Positions 18,570-27,930 of a stretch of 64,000 nt of DNA are shown here, piece after piece; within the stretch, counting starts at the first letter, position 1, and each line of letters begins with the position of its first letter. The position numbers and the translations under genes are program-made. Source of the stretch: Roseivirga sp. E12 (lineage in GTDB: Bacteria; Bacteroidota; Bacteroidia; Cytophagales; Cyclobacteriaceae); contig NZ_JAGFMD010000006.1 of assembly GCF_017592825.1 (NCBI RefSeq), forward strand, positions 230,294 through 294,293. Reading direction: 5' to 3'. The notes under the pieces are model-generated. The model searched no databases, was not told the DNA's origin, and saw only the letters and a program-made list of their open reading frames with translations.

Positions 18570-19346
18570 ATGAATTTTGAAAAAAAAATGAGTAAGTCGC
18601 AGCTCAAGAAATATTTTAAGAATAACGACAAGCGACTTATTCACAAATGGAATCATTATTTTGACATCTATGAACGCCATTTCTCCCGTTTTAAAAACAG
18701 ACCAATAGTATTACTAGAGATTGGGGTTTTTCATGGTGGCAGTCTTCAAATGTGGAAGGACTATTTTGGGGAATCCGTTCAAGTCTATGGTGTCGATATT
18801 AACCCAGAATGTAAAAAACTGGAAGAAGATCAAGTAGAAATTCATATTGGTTCTCAGACTGATAGATCATTCTTGCGGCAATTAAAAAAGAAAATTCCAC
18901 CCGTGGATATTCTCATAGATGATGGAGGACACATTATGAAACAGCAAAAAGTGACCTTCGAAGAACTCTTTGATCATGTGAAGGAAGATGGCATTTACTT
19001 ATGCGAAGACACTCACAGTTCTTATATGTATGAATACGGTGGCGGATATAGGCGCAGAGGGACCTTCATTGAGTTTTCTAAGCGATTTATAGATTACATT
19101 CATGCCTTTCATAGCCAGCAGCGTTCTTTGAAGCCTGACTCTTTTACTAAAAGTGTCGACTCGGTTCATTATTACGATAGCATCGTAGTAATTGAAAAAC
19201 AAAAAAGGCAGCCTCCCTTTGACGAACAAACAGGAATAGAAAGCTACAAAAGCACTTATCAGAATAGCCCACCAAAATATAAAGCTCTAATTAAAAAAGT
19301 TATTGGGAAGACCCTACAGGTTCTCAGAGTAGGTAGTTTCAGGTAA
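18570..19346 (+). CDS. Class I SAM-dependent methyltransferase
   Basis: Predicted O-methyltransferase of about 258 residues. LLEIGVFHGGSLQMW is the SAM-binding motif I, VYGVDINPECK gives the acidic residue after strand 2, and VDILIDDGGHIMKQQ resembles the metal-binding region of macrocin/rhamnosyl O-methyltransferase-like enzymes. The ATG at 18570 is used; TTG at 18564 and ATG at 18588 are alternatives. It is the only plus-strand gene among some forty minus-strand genes and its 3' end overlaps the converging flippase gene by 8 bp. It probably methylates a sugar of the repeat unit or cap the chain; this is inference. Confidence 0.75.
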   Translation: MNFEKKMSKSQLKKYFKNNDKRLIHKWNHYFDIYERHFSRFKNRPIVLLEIGVFHGGSLQMWKDYFGESVQVYGVDINPECKKLEEDQVEIHIGSQTDRSFLRQLKKKIPPVDILIDDGGHIMKQQKVTFEELFDHVKEDGIYLCEDTHSSYMYEYGGGYRRRGTFIEFSKRFIDYIHAFHSQQRSLKPDSFTKSVDSVHYYDSIVVIEKQKRQPPFDEQTGIESYKSTYQNSPPKYKALIKKVIGKTLQVLRVGSFR

Positions 19347-20601
19347 TGTGGCTAGTTCTTCTTGCCCTGTTTAGTATCCATCTGTGTACAAAATAATTGA
19401 TGAGTTCGGAAATCAGAAGTGCCACAGACAGGCCGTAACTACCATAAAAATAACTTCCTACAATACTCAGAACTAACATAAACGTTGTGGTAATCCAAAT
19501 TGCCTTTGACAATACATACTTTTGCTCTTTTACAAGGATTCTAATCATATTTGGCACGTTCAGCATACTTAGAAATGGCAGGAACCCGAGGATTGCCATG
19601 AGTTCAGCGCTAAGCGGGATAAACTCTCCAGCTAATACTCTCACAATCCACTTTGAGAATGTGGCTACTATCAATCCTGTGGCTAGAGTAATCAGAATGC
19701 CTATCTTACTAGCTTGAAACAAGTAAGATTCAAATTTATCTTTGTCTTTTTCATGCAGCCTTGAAGCCTTTTGAATAATTGACTGAGTGACAAAAACCGG
19801 TACCATTCGGAGTAAGACTGCTACCCGTTGCGCTAAAGCATAAAAGCCCAATTCCGCATCTGTTACAAAGTTTTTTAGTAATATGAAACCACCATTGATC
19901 AGAATATAAGAAGCAATCGTTGAGGAGAAAAACTGAAAATTATGCCATAGCCAATGTCTTATTCTTTCAAATGCAACCCATCTCAATCTTATAGATTCTG
20001 ATTGATATACTTTGATCAACAGGAAGCCATGAATCAGGGCCCCGGTACTCCCTAAAAGGAAATTAACCCATTTTGCGTCAGCGACAGAATGAACAACCAG
20101 AATCACTAAGGCCAAATACATTAGCTTGGAAATAGCATTTGCTTTGGCTATCCAAGAGAGTCTGTCGAACCCTTGTAAAATAAACATAGGAAACAGTGCA
20201 TCATTGAAAAGTTGGATTACAGAAAAGGCCAGTATGGCTGAATAACCTTCGAATAAACCCAAATAATTTGTGCAAACTAACAATAGTATTGCCAAAACAA
20301 CACTCAGAAATACCCTGGTGAAAATCACTTCATTAATAAGTATCTCTTTGGCATTAACATCATTTCGAATGAGAGTAAGCTTCTGAGGCGTGTTCAAATT
20401 AAATCCGTAATTAACCATCATACCGCAGAGTAAAACCACAGTTAAAGCAACACTGACTAAACCATATTCTGCCTCTCCAAGGGTTTGAAATAAGTATGGG
20501 GTAATCAGTAATGCGACAACAACATTTACTCCTTGATTCAAGGACAAATGAAAAAAGTTCCTCAAGGAAATATTTTTAGAGAACTCTTTTAATCGACTCA
20601 A
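19339..20601 (-). CDS. Polysaccharide flippase, Wzx-like (copy 1)
   Basis: Integral membrane protein of 420 residues with about 12 transmembrane segments; the MATE/PST-type organisation fits transporters that flip undecaprenyl-linked repeat units to the periplasm. The segment VSVALTVVLLCGMMVNYGFNLNTPQ near the N-terminus (only part quoted by its ends) and the C-terminal GSYFYGSYGLSVALLISE resemble O-antigen translocases. Start is TTG; no nearby ATG. It follows the Wzz/SLBB/WecA-type group after 121 bp. A second flippase occurs at 37632-38951. Confidence 0.85.
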   Translation of the reverse strand: MSRLKEFSKNISLRNFFHLSLNQGVNVVVALLITPYLFQTLGEAEYGLVSVALTVVLLCGMMVNYGFNLNTPQKLTLIRNDVNAKEILINEVIFTRVFLSVVLAILLLVCTNYLGLFEGYSAILAFSVIQLFNDALFPMFILQGFDRLSWIAKANAISKLMYLALVILVVHSVADAKWVNFLLGSTGALIHGFLLIKVYQSESIRLRWVAFERIRHWLWHNFQFFSSTIASYILINGGFILLKNFVTDAELGFYALAQRVAVLLRMVPVFVTQSIIQKASRLHEKDKDKFESYLFQASKIGILITLATGLIVATFSKWIVRVLAGEFIPLSAELMAILGFLPFLSMLNVPNMIRILVKEQKYVLSKAIWITTTFMLVLSIVGSYFYGSYGLSVALLISELINYFVHRWILNRARRTSHIT

Positions 20602-20632
20602 ACTATGATCTTGGGGTTAGCTGTGATTAGTG

Positions 20633-20652
20633 AATTGATCAAATTATCAATT
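20633..20652. repeat. AT-rich inverted repeat between Wzz and flippase genes
   Basis: AATTGAT and ATCAATT arms of 7 bp surround a 6-nt loop; a second, smaller palindrome (TGAATT/AATTCA) follows at 20661-20674. They occupy the 121-bp gap and might attenuate or terminate transcription after the wzz gene, but neither is followed by a clear T tract. Confidence 0.3.
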
Positions 20653-20722
20653 GGAGACCATGAATTGAAATTCAGATCAAAGGAAAACATTTTTGGAGAA
20701 ACGGACTAAAGAAAAGTAAAAA

Positions 20723-21790
20723 TCAGGGAATTTCCTTCAATGCGGAAACATAGATTGATCGAACAGAGAGAGAAAATATCATAAGCCCTCCACCTATAAA
20801 CAGACCAAAAACAATAGCTTTATACCACTTCATTTCATCATCTGCCAGCGGAAAGGTAGGTTCATCAATCGTTTGGATTAAAGGTTGGTTATTTCGATGA
20901 GCTACTTTGGCAATTTCTAAATTCTTTACAATTTCTTGATAAACAATGCCAGCTGACTGTACATCGATTTGTAGCTTCTGTATAGGCAACCTTGCCTTGG
21001 AGCGTATTGCATTAAGGTTGGCATTCTCTTCTTGATAAGACGCTAAATCAAACAAAGCCTTGTCCAAAACCTTTTTCACACTGTCAGCTTGAATCCTTAA
21101 GACTCTTAAATTTTCTTTCGTCCTTTTTGTCTTAGTTTCTAGATAAAAGTCATTTACATGCTCCACAAGGCTTTCATTAAAGGCTTTTGCAAAACCCTCG
21201 TCTCTTGATGTGTATGCCACACTCAAAATGCTCAGTTTTCGACTTGGTTTACCTACTACAAGGTTATTCTCTAGTATTTTTTCCACAACCTCCTTTAAAA
21301 CACTATCATGTCTAACTATCAACTTATCTTCTGGTATTTCAAAATTCACGCCTGCGTTTTGCCATTTTTGAAGCTGTTTAGCCTCCCTTCCATAAAGTGT
21401 AATAAGCCTTTCTGAATCTTCAACCCTTGAGAGCAATGTTTCTTTCAGCATCCTATAAGATCTGTATAGCTCTATAATATTATCAATTTGAAAGACTCCG
21501 CTACTCTCTGTTAAGGACCCTATATTCACACCTGCCAGGTTGGCCAATGAGGATAGTTGTCCACCAAAACCACTAGAACCTTCAGTCTGTAGAACAAATG
21601 TAGTTTCGGCCCTATAACTCGTTTTCTTAAGCATTTGGTAGGAAAAGTACACGCCACCTATAATAAATGAACCTACTAAAATGACTTTCCAAGCACGAAG
21701 CATAGATTCAATCCATTTTTGGACATTCTTGAGCATTAAACCTAGGCTAATTCTATCTTCTTCAATATTATACTTACTTGACGGTCCCAA
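20723..21790 (-). CDS. Wzz/chain-length determinant family protein (copy 1)
   Basis: Polysaccharide co-polymerase of 355 residues: first membrane segment at about 36-53, a long periplasmic coiled-coil-rich region with LANLAGVNIGSL (common in Bacteroidota Wzz), and a second membrane segment near 327-345. The C-terminus stops soon after TM2, so there is no fused Wzc-type tyrosine kinase. Start is TTG, 3 bp after the SLBB stop; no ATG exists before residue 19. It probably controls chain length together with the SLBB exporter just upstream. Confidence 0.86.
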   Translation of the reverse strand: MGPSSKYNIEEDRISLGLMLKNVQKWIESMLRAWKVILVGSFIIGGVYFSYQMLKKTSYRAETTFVLQTEGSSGFGGQLSSLANLAGVNIGSLTESSGVFQIDNIIELYRSYRMLKETLLSRVEDSERLITLYGREAKQLQKWQNAGVNFEIPEDKLIVRHDSVLKEVVEKILENNLVVGKPSRKLSILSVAYTSRDEGFAKAFNESLVEHVNDFYLETKTKRTKENLRVLRIQADSVKKVLDKALFDLASYQEENANLNAIRSKARLPIQKLQIDVQSAGIVYQEIVKNLEIAKVAHRNNQPLIQTIDEPTFPLADDEMKWYKAIVFGLFIGGGLMIFSLSVRSIYVSALKEIP

Positions 21791-21793
21791 TTA

Positions 21794-24415
21794 CTAATTA
21801 TTATTGTTTGCAATTTGACTTACAACAAGGGCTAACGTTGCCAGACCACTTGTGACTGCCACAACATCCTGAATTCTCAAAGGAATTTTCAAAGGTTTTG
21901 ATGGAACGATTATTTCAGCTCCACGAGCTGCTTTAGGGTAAAACTTAAACCATAAGAACCTCTTTGTTCTGGCAACTTCACCATTTGCGTAGACGACATA
22001 TGTTCCGTTTCGCTTTGCACGGTTATCAAATCCTCCTGCACTATTTATATAATGTTTTAGTGATTTCCCTTCTTCAAACCTCACCGTTGTAGGATATAAA
22101 AGTTTGCCTCTTAGTCGAAGAGTTTCGGTTTTCTTGGGAATAATTAGTACATCCCCTTCTTCCAATACCAAATCTACATTGGAACTAGGGTTTCTTAAGA
22201 TCTCAGACAATTTAATTCCTATGGCCTCTGCTTGCTTAAATTGGTTATTACCAAGAAGTGAATTCTTCTCGAGTATTTCCTTTAACCTTTCTCTTTTGGC
22301 AAAACTTGAAAGCGATTGATTGTTCTCATTTCGTTCCTCAAGTCTCAATAGATTCTCTTCAATTCTATTAATTAACAAGTACTCAGACTCAGTCAAGGCC
22401 TCAGGTTCTAACTGAAGTCTTTGTTGAAGTTGTACTAAATCATCGATTTGTTGTTCAATATCTGTTTCTTCTTCAAAGAATTCTGTCCTTCTAATCAGTG
22501 TTGCTCCTTCAATAAACGCATAGTCATTCAATCCTCCAGATCTCTCAATTAAATCTGAGATCCTTTCACCTTGATTCTTAATTGCATATCTACCTGGATA
22601 AACTACTTGCCCTTCAATACTCACAAACTCTTGAATATGGAAATTAGGATTTCTTCGAATTAAAATATTGTCGAAGGGCCGGAGTAACAATGGATCCTCA
22701 TCTTGTTGATTTAAAAAGTCCAAGTTAGCGTCTTTGACAATGAGTTCGGAGAGGTCAAAATTATCCTCTTTTTCATCTGTTACTCTTCTGGTTACTTCAA
22801 TACGCTTGCCAGTCGCTGATTCATTAAAACCGCCAGCAAATAAAATCACATCCTGGAGACTCATCCCCTCTGAATATGGATATATTCCTGGGTTATTAAC
22901 TTCACCAGAAATTTCCACATAACGCTCGGACTTCAAATCATTCCCAGAAAGAATATTGAGAACATCCTCTCTCTGCAACTTGATGTCGGCTAATTCACCA
23001 TTCAAGAGTTTTCCAAGATCAAATGAAATTGTCTCGGTACTTAAATCTTGAGCAGTTCTAATTATGTAAGCTCTGTTTAGAAATGCTTCTGGCCTAATAC
23101 CTTCACTTTCTTCAATAATACTTTTAACAGTTGTTTCCTCAGTAATTGAAAAATCACCTGGTCTAAATACAGCGCCCTTCACAACAATTCTGTTCTTATA
23201 TCGGTCCAATACTTCTTCCACCTCGAAGATATCACCAGGTCTAGGATTAAAGACCTCAAATTGATCGGTATGTACATTTGCAATAACCCTTTCACCGTCT
23301 ACTATGCGACTAACCTTTATAGTCTTAGAATAGGCTGCATCAGAAAATCCACCAGCATAGTCAATAAGTGTCTTTAAGGTTTCATCCGGTTTTAATTCAA
23401 ATCTACCGGGTATTTTAACAGCCCCAGTCAATGTGACTCTATTTGTATAAGGCCCAACGATAATCACATCATCATTTTGGAGTGTTATATTCTTCTCTGA
23501 ATTTCCATTGACAATGAAATCATAGATATCAACAACACTAATTAATTTGCTGTTCCTATATATTTTAATTTCCCTAAGTGTCCCATTTTCAGTAATCCCT
23601 CCAGCCGTATAAAGCGCATTGAAGACTGAGCCCAATGAACTCATGGTAAAAGTTCCTGGAATTTGTACCGAGCCTACTATGCTTACTCGTATGGTTCTAA
23701 GTTGGCCAACCGTCAATGACAAAAAAGTACTAGATTCCCTACTATTCAAATCTGAGTACGTATTCCCTAGTTTAGATTTAATTCTCGATTTTGCTTCCTT
23801 GATAGAAAGCCCCGAAACGCTTATCGGACCTACGTTTTCAAGTAATATATTCCCATCGGGATTTATTTCTGCTTGATAATAACTCTCAGACTGACCGTAT
23901 ATATCTATGAAGAGCTCATCTCCAGGCCCGAGAATATAATTTTCTGGTGTTGGAACATTCAGGTTACTCTGAAAGGAAAGGAAGGAGCTATTCTTGAAAA
24001 TGTTCAACCCAAAAATATCCGATTCAATTGAGCTTGTGATGGAGAGAGAATCTCTATAAGTCTTTCGCAGGCGACTATCATTTATGGGGCTTTGTAACGC
24101 TGCAGCCATACGTTTACTCTTTACTTCACCAATTCGAGAGCCTAGCTTTGCTATATCGTCAACCGAAACACCTTGAGACTTTGCCAATTGAAGGAGGTCT
24201 TCTTGTGAGTAGCCTGAGGCACTAGCTTGTTTAAGTAATTGTTCTATTTGATTATCCGAAAGTTGAGAAACGTTTATCGATGAAAAATCGGGGATGGTCT
24301 GCCCTAACGCAAGAAAAGTCAAGAAAAGCAGGACTAGAGCCAGAGTCCATTTTATTTTATTTTTAGGCATAAAGCAACATATACTAATCCTTCGCAAGAT
24401 AAGAGATAATTGCAT
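21794..24415 (-). CDS. Polysaccharide export protein with multiple SLBB domains (Wza-like, copy 1)
   Basis: Large exporter of 873 residues. The signal peptide is best seen from M16 (start at 24370), which is a good alternative start: hydrophobic LALVLLFLTFLALG then QTIPDF. After an N-terminal SxxQ-type helical region (SGYSQEDLLQLAKSQGVS) comes the polysaccharide export domain beginning at YILGPGDELFIDIYG (160-174), then several SLBB repeats, each with a GxVxxPGxF/Y core, and a C-terminal hydrophobic stretch. Family members form the periplasm/outer-membrane export channel. Lies between the WecA-type initiator (29 bp) and Wzz. A close paralogue is at the right edge. Confidence 0.92.
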   Translation of the reverse strand: MQLSLILRRISICCFMPKNKIKWTLALVLLFLTFLALGQTIPDFSSINVSQLSDNQIEQLLKQASASGYSQEDLLQLAKSQGVSVDDIAKLGSRIGEVKSKRMAAALQSPINDSRLRKTYRDSLSITSSIESDIFGLNIFKNSSFLSFQSNLNVPTPENYILGPGDELFIDIYGQSESYYQAEINPDGNILLENVGPISVSGLSIKEAKSRIKSKLGNTYSDLNSRESSTFLSLTVGQLRTIRVSIVGSVQIPGTFTMSSLGSVFNALYTAGGITENGTLREIKIYRNSKLISVVDIYDFIVNGNSEKNITLQNDDVIIVGPYTNRVTLTGAVKIPGRFELKPDETLKTLIDYAGGFSDAAYSKTIKVSRIVDGERVIANVHTDQFEVFNPRPGDIFEVEEVLDRYKNRIVVKGAVFRPGDFSITEETTVKSIIEESEGIRPEAFLNRAYIIRTAQDLSTETISFDLGKLLNGELADIKLQREDVLNILSGNDLKSERYVEISGEVNNPGIYPYSEGMSLQDVILFAGGFNESATGKRIEVTRRVTDEKEDNFDLSELIVKDANLDFLNQQDEDPLLLRPFDNILIRRNPNFHIQEFVSIEGQVVYPGRYAIKNQGERISDLIERSGGLNDYAFIEGATLIRRTEFFEEETDIEQQIDDLVQLQQRLQLEPEALTESEYLLINRIEENLLRLEERNENNQSLSSFAKRERLKEILEKNSLLGNNQFKQAEAIGIKLSEILRNPSSNVDLVLEEGDVLIIPKKTETLRLRGKLLYPTTVRFEEGKSLKHYINSAGGFDNRAKRNGTYVVYANGEVARTKRFLWFKFYPKAARGAEIIVPSKPLKIPLRIQDVVAVTSGLATLALVVSQIANNNN

Positions 24416-24444
24416 AAAAGATGTTTTAATGAGAACGAATGGGG

Positions 24445-25569
24445 CTAACCCGCATTCTTAGAGATGGAAACGACTTTGGCTTCGTTTCTTTTAGCACGGT
24501 TACGCTCTTTAAGCTCTTCCTTCCGTTTATCTATAGCTGATTTAAAAATGAGCTCGAGAATTGTACCCAGTGCAAAAACGGTTACCAAAATGGCAGGAAT
24601 CACAATAGCGTCAGAAAAGTTCTTCAGCACAAGTGCCAGTAATACAAAAACAATGTTCACTGTTACAAGAATTCCCGTGGATTGTGCGTGGTTACAACCT
24701 AACCTTAAAAGGATGTGATGGAAATGGGTTCTATCCGGATGCATGGGTGATTTCCCCTTTGCCACTCGTTTCACAAAAACTCTAGCCGTATCAGCTAAAG
24801 GGAGTATCAACACAGCTATTGCTGTTCCAATAGAACCGCCAAATGAAAACTCAGAATGCTGAAGACTTGAGTTAGAATCAATAAACTTTATGGTCACAAT
24901 TGAAAGGAAGAAACCTATTAACAATGACCCTGTATCCCCCATAAAAATCTTTGAGGGAGCCCAATTGAAGTTTAGGAAAGCTAAGAGTCCTCCAGCAAAA
25001 GCAAAAGAGATAAGAGCAAATGAACTCTGACCATTTAGAAAAAACCAAGTCCCTAAAAACAATGAAGTAATAACTCCTACAGAACCAGCCAAACCATCAA
25101 TTCCATCAATTAGATTATAGGCATTGGTAATAACGATTATGGTAAACACTGAAATCAAATAACTCAGCGCTATAGGTATTTCTTCAATACCAAATAACCC
25201 ATACAAGGACATTAATCGAATATCACAAACCGTCACTATAATAAGCGAAGCAGCAATTTGTCCAAATAATTTTTGAAAGGCTCTTAGGTTTATTAAATCA
25301 TCTCTGAAGCCAATAATGAACATTATGGATAGTGCACTGAGAACATATTTAATTTCTCTCAAAGTATCGAATGGAGCCCAAATCAAAATGGCTATACAAA
25401 AGCCAATAAAAATAGGCAGCCCTCCCATTGCAGGAGTCTTTGCAGTGTGAATTTTCCTTCCGCCAGGATCATCTAAAAAATTTCTTCTTTTGAAAAACTT
25501 GATGAAAACCGGAAACATGAGGAACGTCACCAAAAAAGCCGTGCCCCCTACTAGAAAAATTTGTTCCAT
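24445..25569 (-). CDS. MraY/WecA-family undecaprenyl-phosphate sugar-1-phosphate transferase
   Basis: Polytopic phospho-sugar transferase that loads a UDP-N-acetylhexosamine-1-phosphate onto undecaprenyl phosphate to start repeat-unit synthesis. Eleven-helix type layout with catalytic landmarks FRDDL (88-92), NLIDGIDGLA (152-161), IFMGDTGS (208-215) and HPDRTHFHH near residue 280. At 374 residues it resembles WecA/TagO/WbpL-like enzymes, not MraY of cell-wall synthesis, judging by the HPDRTHFHH loop and by its place between a GT4 and the exporter genes. It is the second initiator in the window besides the WcaJ type. Confidence 0.92.
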   Translation of the reverse strand: MEQIFLVGGTAFLVTFLMFPVFIKFFKRRNFLDDPGGRKIHTAKTPAMGGLPIFIGFCIAILIWAPFDTLREIKYVLSALSIMFIIGFRDDLINLRAFQKLFGQIAASLIIVTVCDIRLMSLYGLFGIEEIPIALSYLISVFTIIVITNAYNLIDGIDGLAGSVGVITSLFLGTWFFLNGQSSFALISFAFAGGLLAFLNFNWAPSKIFMGDTGSLLIGFFLSIVTIKFIDSNSSLQHSEFSFGGSIGTAIAVLILPLADTARVFVKRVAKGKSPMHPDRTHFHHILLRLGCNHAQSTGILVTVNIVFVLLALVLKNFSDAIVIPAILVTVFALGTILELIFKSAIDKRKEELKERNRAKRNEAKVVSISKNAG

Positions 25570-25589
25570 TAAGTTTTACGTTTAACAGT

Positions 25590-25597
25590 CAAAGATA
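25590..25597 (-). promoter_or_regulatory. Possible -7 box upstream of the MraY/WecA-type gene
   Basis: CAAAGATA on the plus strand reads TATCTTTG on the minus strand, in the 64-bp gap before the start codon. No -33 element at the right spacing, and the leader would be under 20 nt. Confidence 0.2.
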
Positions 25598-25633
25598 CAA
25601 AGTATTAGCTCAAAAAATAGAGGGAAAACGCCC

Positions 25634-26845
25634 TTAACTATTCAAACACTCTATCTCACTCAATAGTTGAGCTGCAAGTTTCTTTCTGTCAAAATCTTGA
25701 GCCAATCTTTCACACCCTTCTTTTAAGTCAGAATACAGTCTGCCTTTGGGTCTTACCAAGTCTACAGACCTTAAAAACTCTTTCTCATTTTCCGGTTCAA
25801 AATAGAGCCCCGCCCCATATGTCTCAACCAATTTTCTTACTTCTCCGTCTACACCAAGAAGAATTGGTGTTTTCATTGCTGCAGTTTCAAAAATTTTTGA
25901 AGGAATAACAGTCTTAAATAAATCTGATCTTTTTAGTGGAACCACCATCGCATCTAAAATGCTTATATACTTCCACACTTCCGACTTAACTACTGAGTCT
26001 AGAAAAAGAACATTTTTAAGTGCCATAGTTTCTGCCTGATTGATTAGTTCAGGTTTCTTTGCTCCTGAACCAATGAATAGAAACTGGATCTTATTATCAG
26101 TTATCTTTGAGGCACAGTTCAGAATAAAATCCAACTTATGCGCCATACCATGTGTGCCGATATAACCAATAATAAACTTATCCGTGAAACCGAGTTCCTC
26201 TAATAGTTCCGACTGTACAGGTTGATTTCTGTAAAGACTAAGGTTTGCTCCATTTTTTACCACCTTGATCTTCGAGCCATCTATACCTCTTGAGATCATA
26301 TTTTCTTTGAAACTATCTGTTACAGGAACTATGAGTCGTGCTGATTTGTAAAGCCTGAGTTCAAGCCATTCAAGGTAGTCAAATACTTTTCCTCCTTCCA
26401 TAGCCCCGACCGTCTTAATCGACTCTGGCCACATATCTCTTACCTCCATCACCCATGGCTTCCTTTTGAAAAATGCCAACCACCTACCAGCTATTGCAGC
26501 AAAAAACTGTGGGGAAGTTGCCATAATGACATCAGTCTTGATCGTAAGACCGGCTAGAAAAGCTGTAATTGAAAAACTAACATAATCCAAAGTTCTCTTA
26601 ACAAACCCCTCGTTCGAGCTGATGTAGCTCCATACGCGAACAACTTTTATTCCATCTACAACCTCATGACTTACTAACTTATTTTCGTAGCCTTTATAAA
26701 CCTTCCCTTGAGGAAAATTCGGTGTACAGGTAATTACAGTCACATCCACCCCTGCTTTTACCCACTCTTTACAGTGTTCATAAGTCCTCGTTGCTGGTGC
26801 ATTAACCTCAGGAGGAAAATTATCGGAAACAAAGAGTAATCTCAC
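25634..26845 (-). CDS. Glycosyltransferase family 4, WbuB-like
   Basis: 403-residue GT-B enzyme with MRLLFVSDNFPPEVNAPATR at the N-terminus, the opening seen in WbuB/FnlB-associated L-fucosamine transferases and relatives. EVRDMWPESIK and IGYIGTHGMAHKL are further landmarks. The GTG start shares one base with the TAG stop of the 2-epimerase (TAGTG), so the two are translationally coupled. Together with the epimerase, heparinase-like and two-domain oxidoreductase genes it forms a four-gene block often seen in O-antigen clusters. Donor is probably an amino sugar; inferred from context. Confidence 0.86.
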   Translation of the reverse strand: MRLLFVSDNFPPEVNAPATRTYEHCKEWVKAGVDVTVITCTPNFPQGKVYKGYENKLVSHEVVDGIKVVRVWSYISSNEGFVKRTLDYVSFSITAFLAGLTIKTDVIMATSPQFFAAIAGRWLAFFKRKPWVMEVRDMWPESIKTVGAMEGGKVFDYLEWLELRLYKSARLIVPVTDSFKENMISRGIDGSKIKVVKNGANLSLYRNQPVQSELLEELGFTDKFIIGYIGTHGMAHKLDFILNCASKITDNKIQFLFIGSGAKKPELINQAETMALKNVLFLDSVVKSEVWKYISILDAMVVPLKRSDLFKTVIPSKIFETAAMKTPILLGVDGEVRKLVETYGAGLYFEPENEKEFLRSVDLVRPKGRLYSDLKEGCERLAQDFDRKKLAAQLLSEIECLNS

Positions 26846-27930
26846 TATATCTGTTCTAAAACATCAACAATTCTCGGAGATGTTTTTCCATCCCAAAGTG
26901 CTGGAATTTCGCCTTTCCTCCAGTTACCTGATAAGAGTCTTTCCAAAGCTGGAGGAATATTCAATGGATCGGTACCAATTAGCTCATTCGTTCCTATCTC
27001 ACAGGTTTCGGGTCTTTCTGTGTTATCACGAAGAGTAAGGCAAGGTATTCCCATGACTGTTGTTTCTTCTGTTATTCCTCCGCTATCTGTAATTACGGCC
27101 ATAGCGTTTTCAACCAAGTAATTGAATTCCAGATAGGACATAGGTTCTGTCAAATGGAGCCTATCATGAAATAAACCTATCCGATCAAAGACCTTCGCAG
27201 TACGGGGATGAATAGGAAAAATAATTGACAGATCGCCTGAATGATCCAATATTTTGAACATGAATTCTTTGAGCTTATGCTCTGCATCCACGTTGGCCGG
27301 TCTATGCATTGTCATTACCAAATAGCCTTTCGGACTCAAATTCAACTCATTCCATACTTCTGGTTGTTGAAACCTAGATCTATTTTTTAACAATGTATCA
27401 ATCATTGTATTACCTACGAAGTATATTTTTCCACTGTCAACGCCTGCCTTGAGGAGATTTTCCCTTGCAGTTTCGGAAGTAATAAAGAAATAATCAGTTA
27501 TGCTATCAGTCACCATTCGGTTTATTTCTTCAGGCATACTCAAATCAAATGAACGAATGCCCGCTTCAACATGCGCAACTCTTATATTGAGTTTTTTTGC
27601 TGCTATAGAACATGCCATTGTTGAAGTAACATCGCCAACTACCAAAGTGATCTCACAAGGTTTTTCCATGAGCAGTTGCTCATATCTCACCATAATTTTG
27701 GCAGTTTGCTCGGCTTGCGTGCCTGAACCACTTTCCAGATTTACATCAGGGTGAGGTATGTTCAATTGATCAAAAAAGTCGTCCGACATTTTCTTGTCAT
27801 AGTGCTGACCAGTATGTACAAGTCTAAACTCAATTGAGGAGCCCAGAGACTGCCTTTTTTTTATCTCATGGATAATGGGAGCAACCTTCATAAAATTGGG
27901 CCTTGCCCCTGCTATGATATCAATCAGCAT
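26845..27930 (-). CDS. Non-hydrolysing UDP-N-acetyl sugar 2-epimerase (WecB/WbpI family)
   Basis: Epimerises C2 of UDP-GlcNAc or of a UDP-GlcNAc-derived uronate. Family landmarks are GARPNFMK (8-15), HTGQHYD (39-45), GDVTST (99-104), HVEAGIRSFD (120-129), MHRPANVD (about 208-215) and DSGGITEE (282-289). 361 residues, intact. If it acts on UDP-GlcNAc it makes UDP-ManNAc; if it is a WbpI-type enzyme it would complete UDP-ManNAc3NAcA from the WlbA/WlbB product encoded at 56067-57607. Sequence alone does not separate these two. Overlaps the heparinase-like gene by 11 bp. Confidence 0.88.
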   Translation of the reverse strand: MLIDIIAGARPNFMKVAPIIHEIKKRQSLGSSIEFRLVHTGQHYDKKMSDDFFDQLNIPHPDVNLESGSGTQAEQTAKIMVRYEQLLMEKPCEITLVVGDVTSTMACSIAAKKLNIRVAHVEAGIRSFDLSMPEEINRMVTDSITDYFFITSETARENLLKAGVDSGKIYFVGNTMIDTLLKNRSRFQQPEVWNELNLSPKGYLVMTMHRPANVDAEHKLKEFMFKILDHSGDLSIIFPIHPRTAKVFDRIGLFHDRLHLTEPMSYLEFNYLVENAMAVITDSGGITEETTVMGIPCLTLRDNTERPETCEIGTNELIGTDPLNIPPALERLLSGNWRKGEIPALWDGKTSPRIVDVLEQI

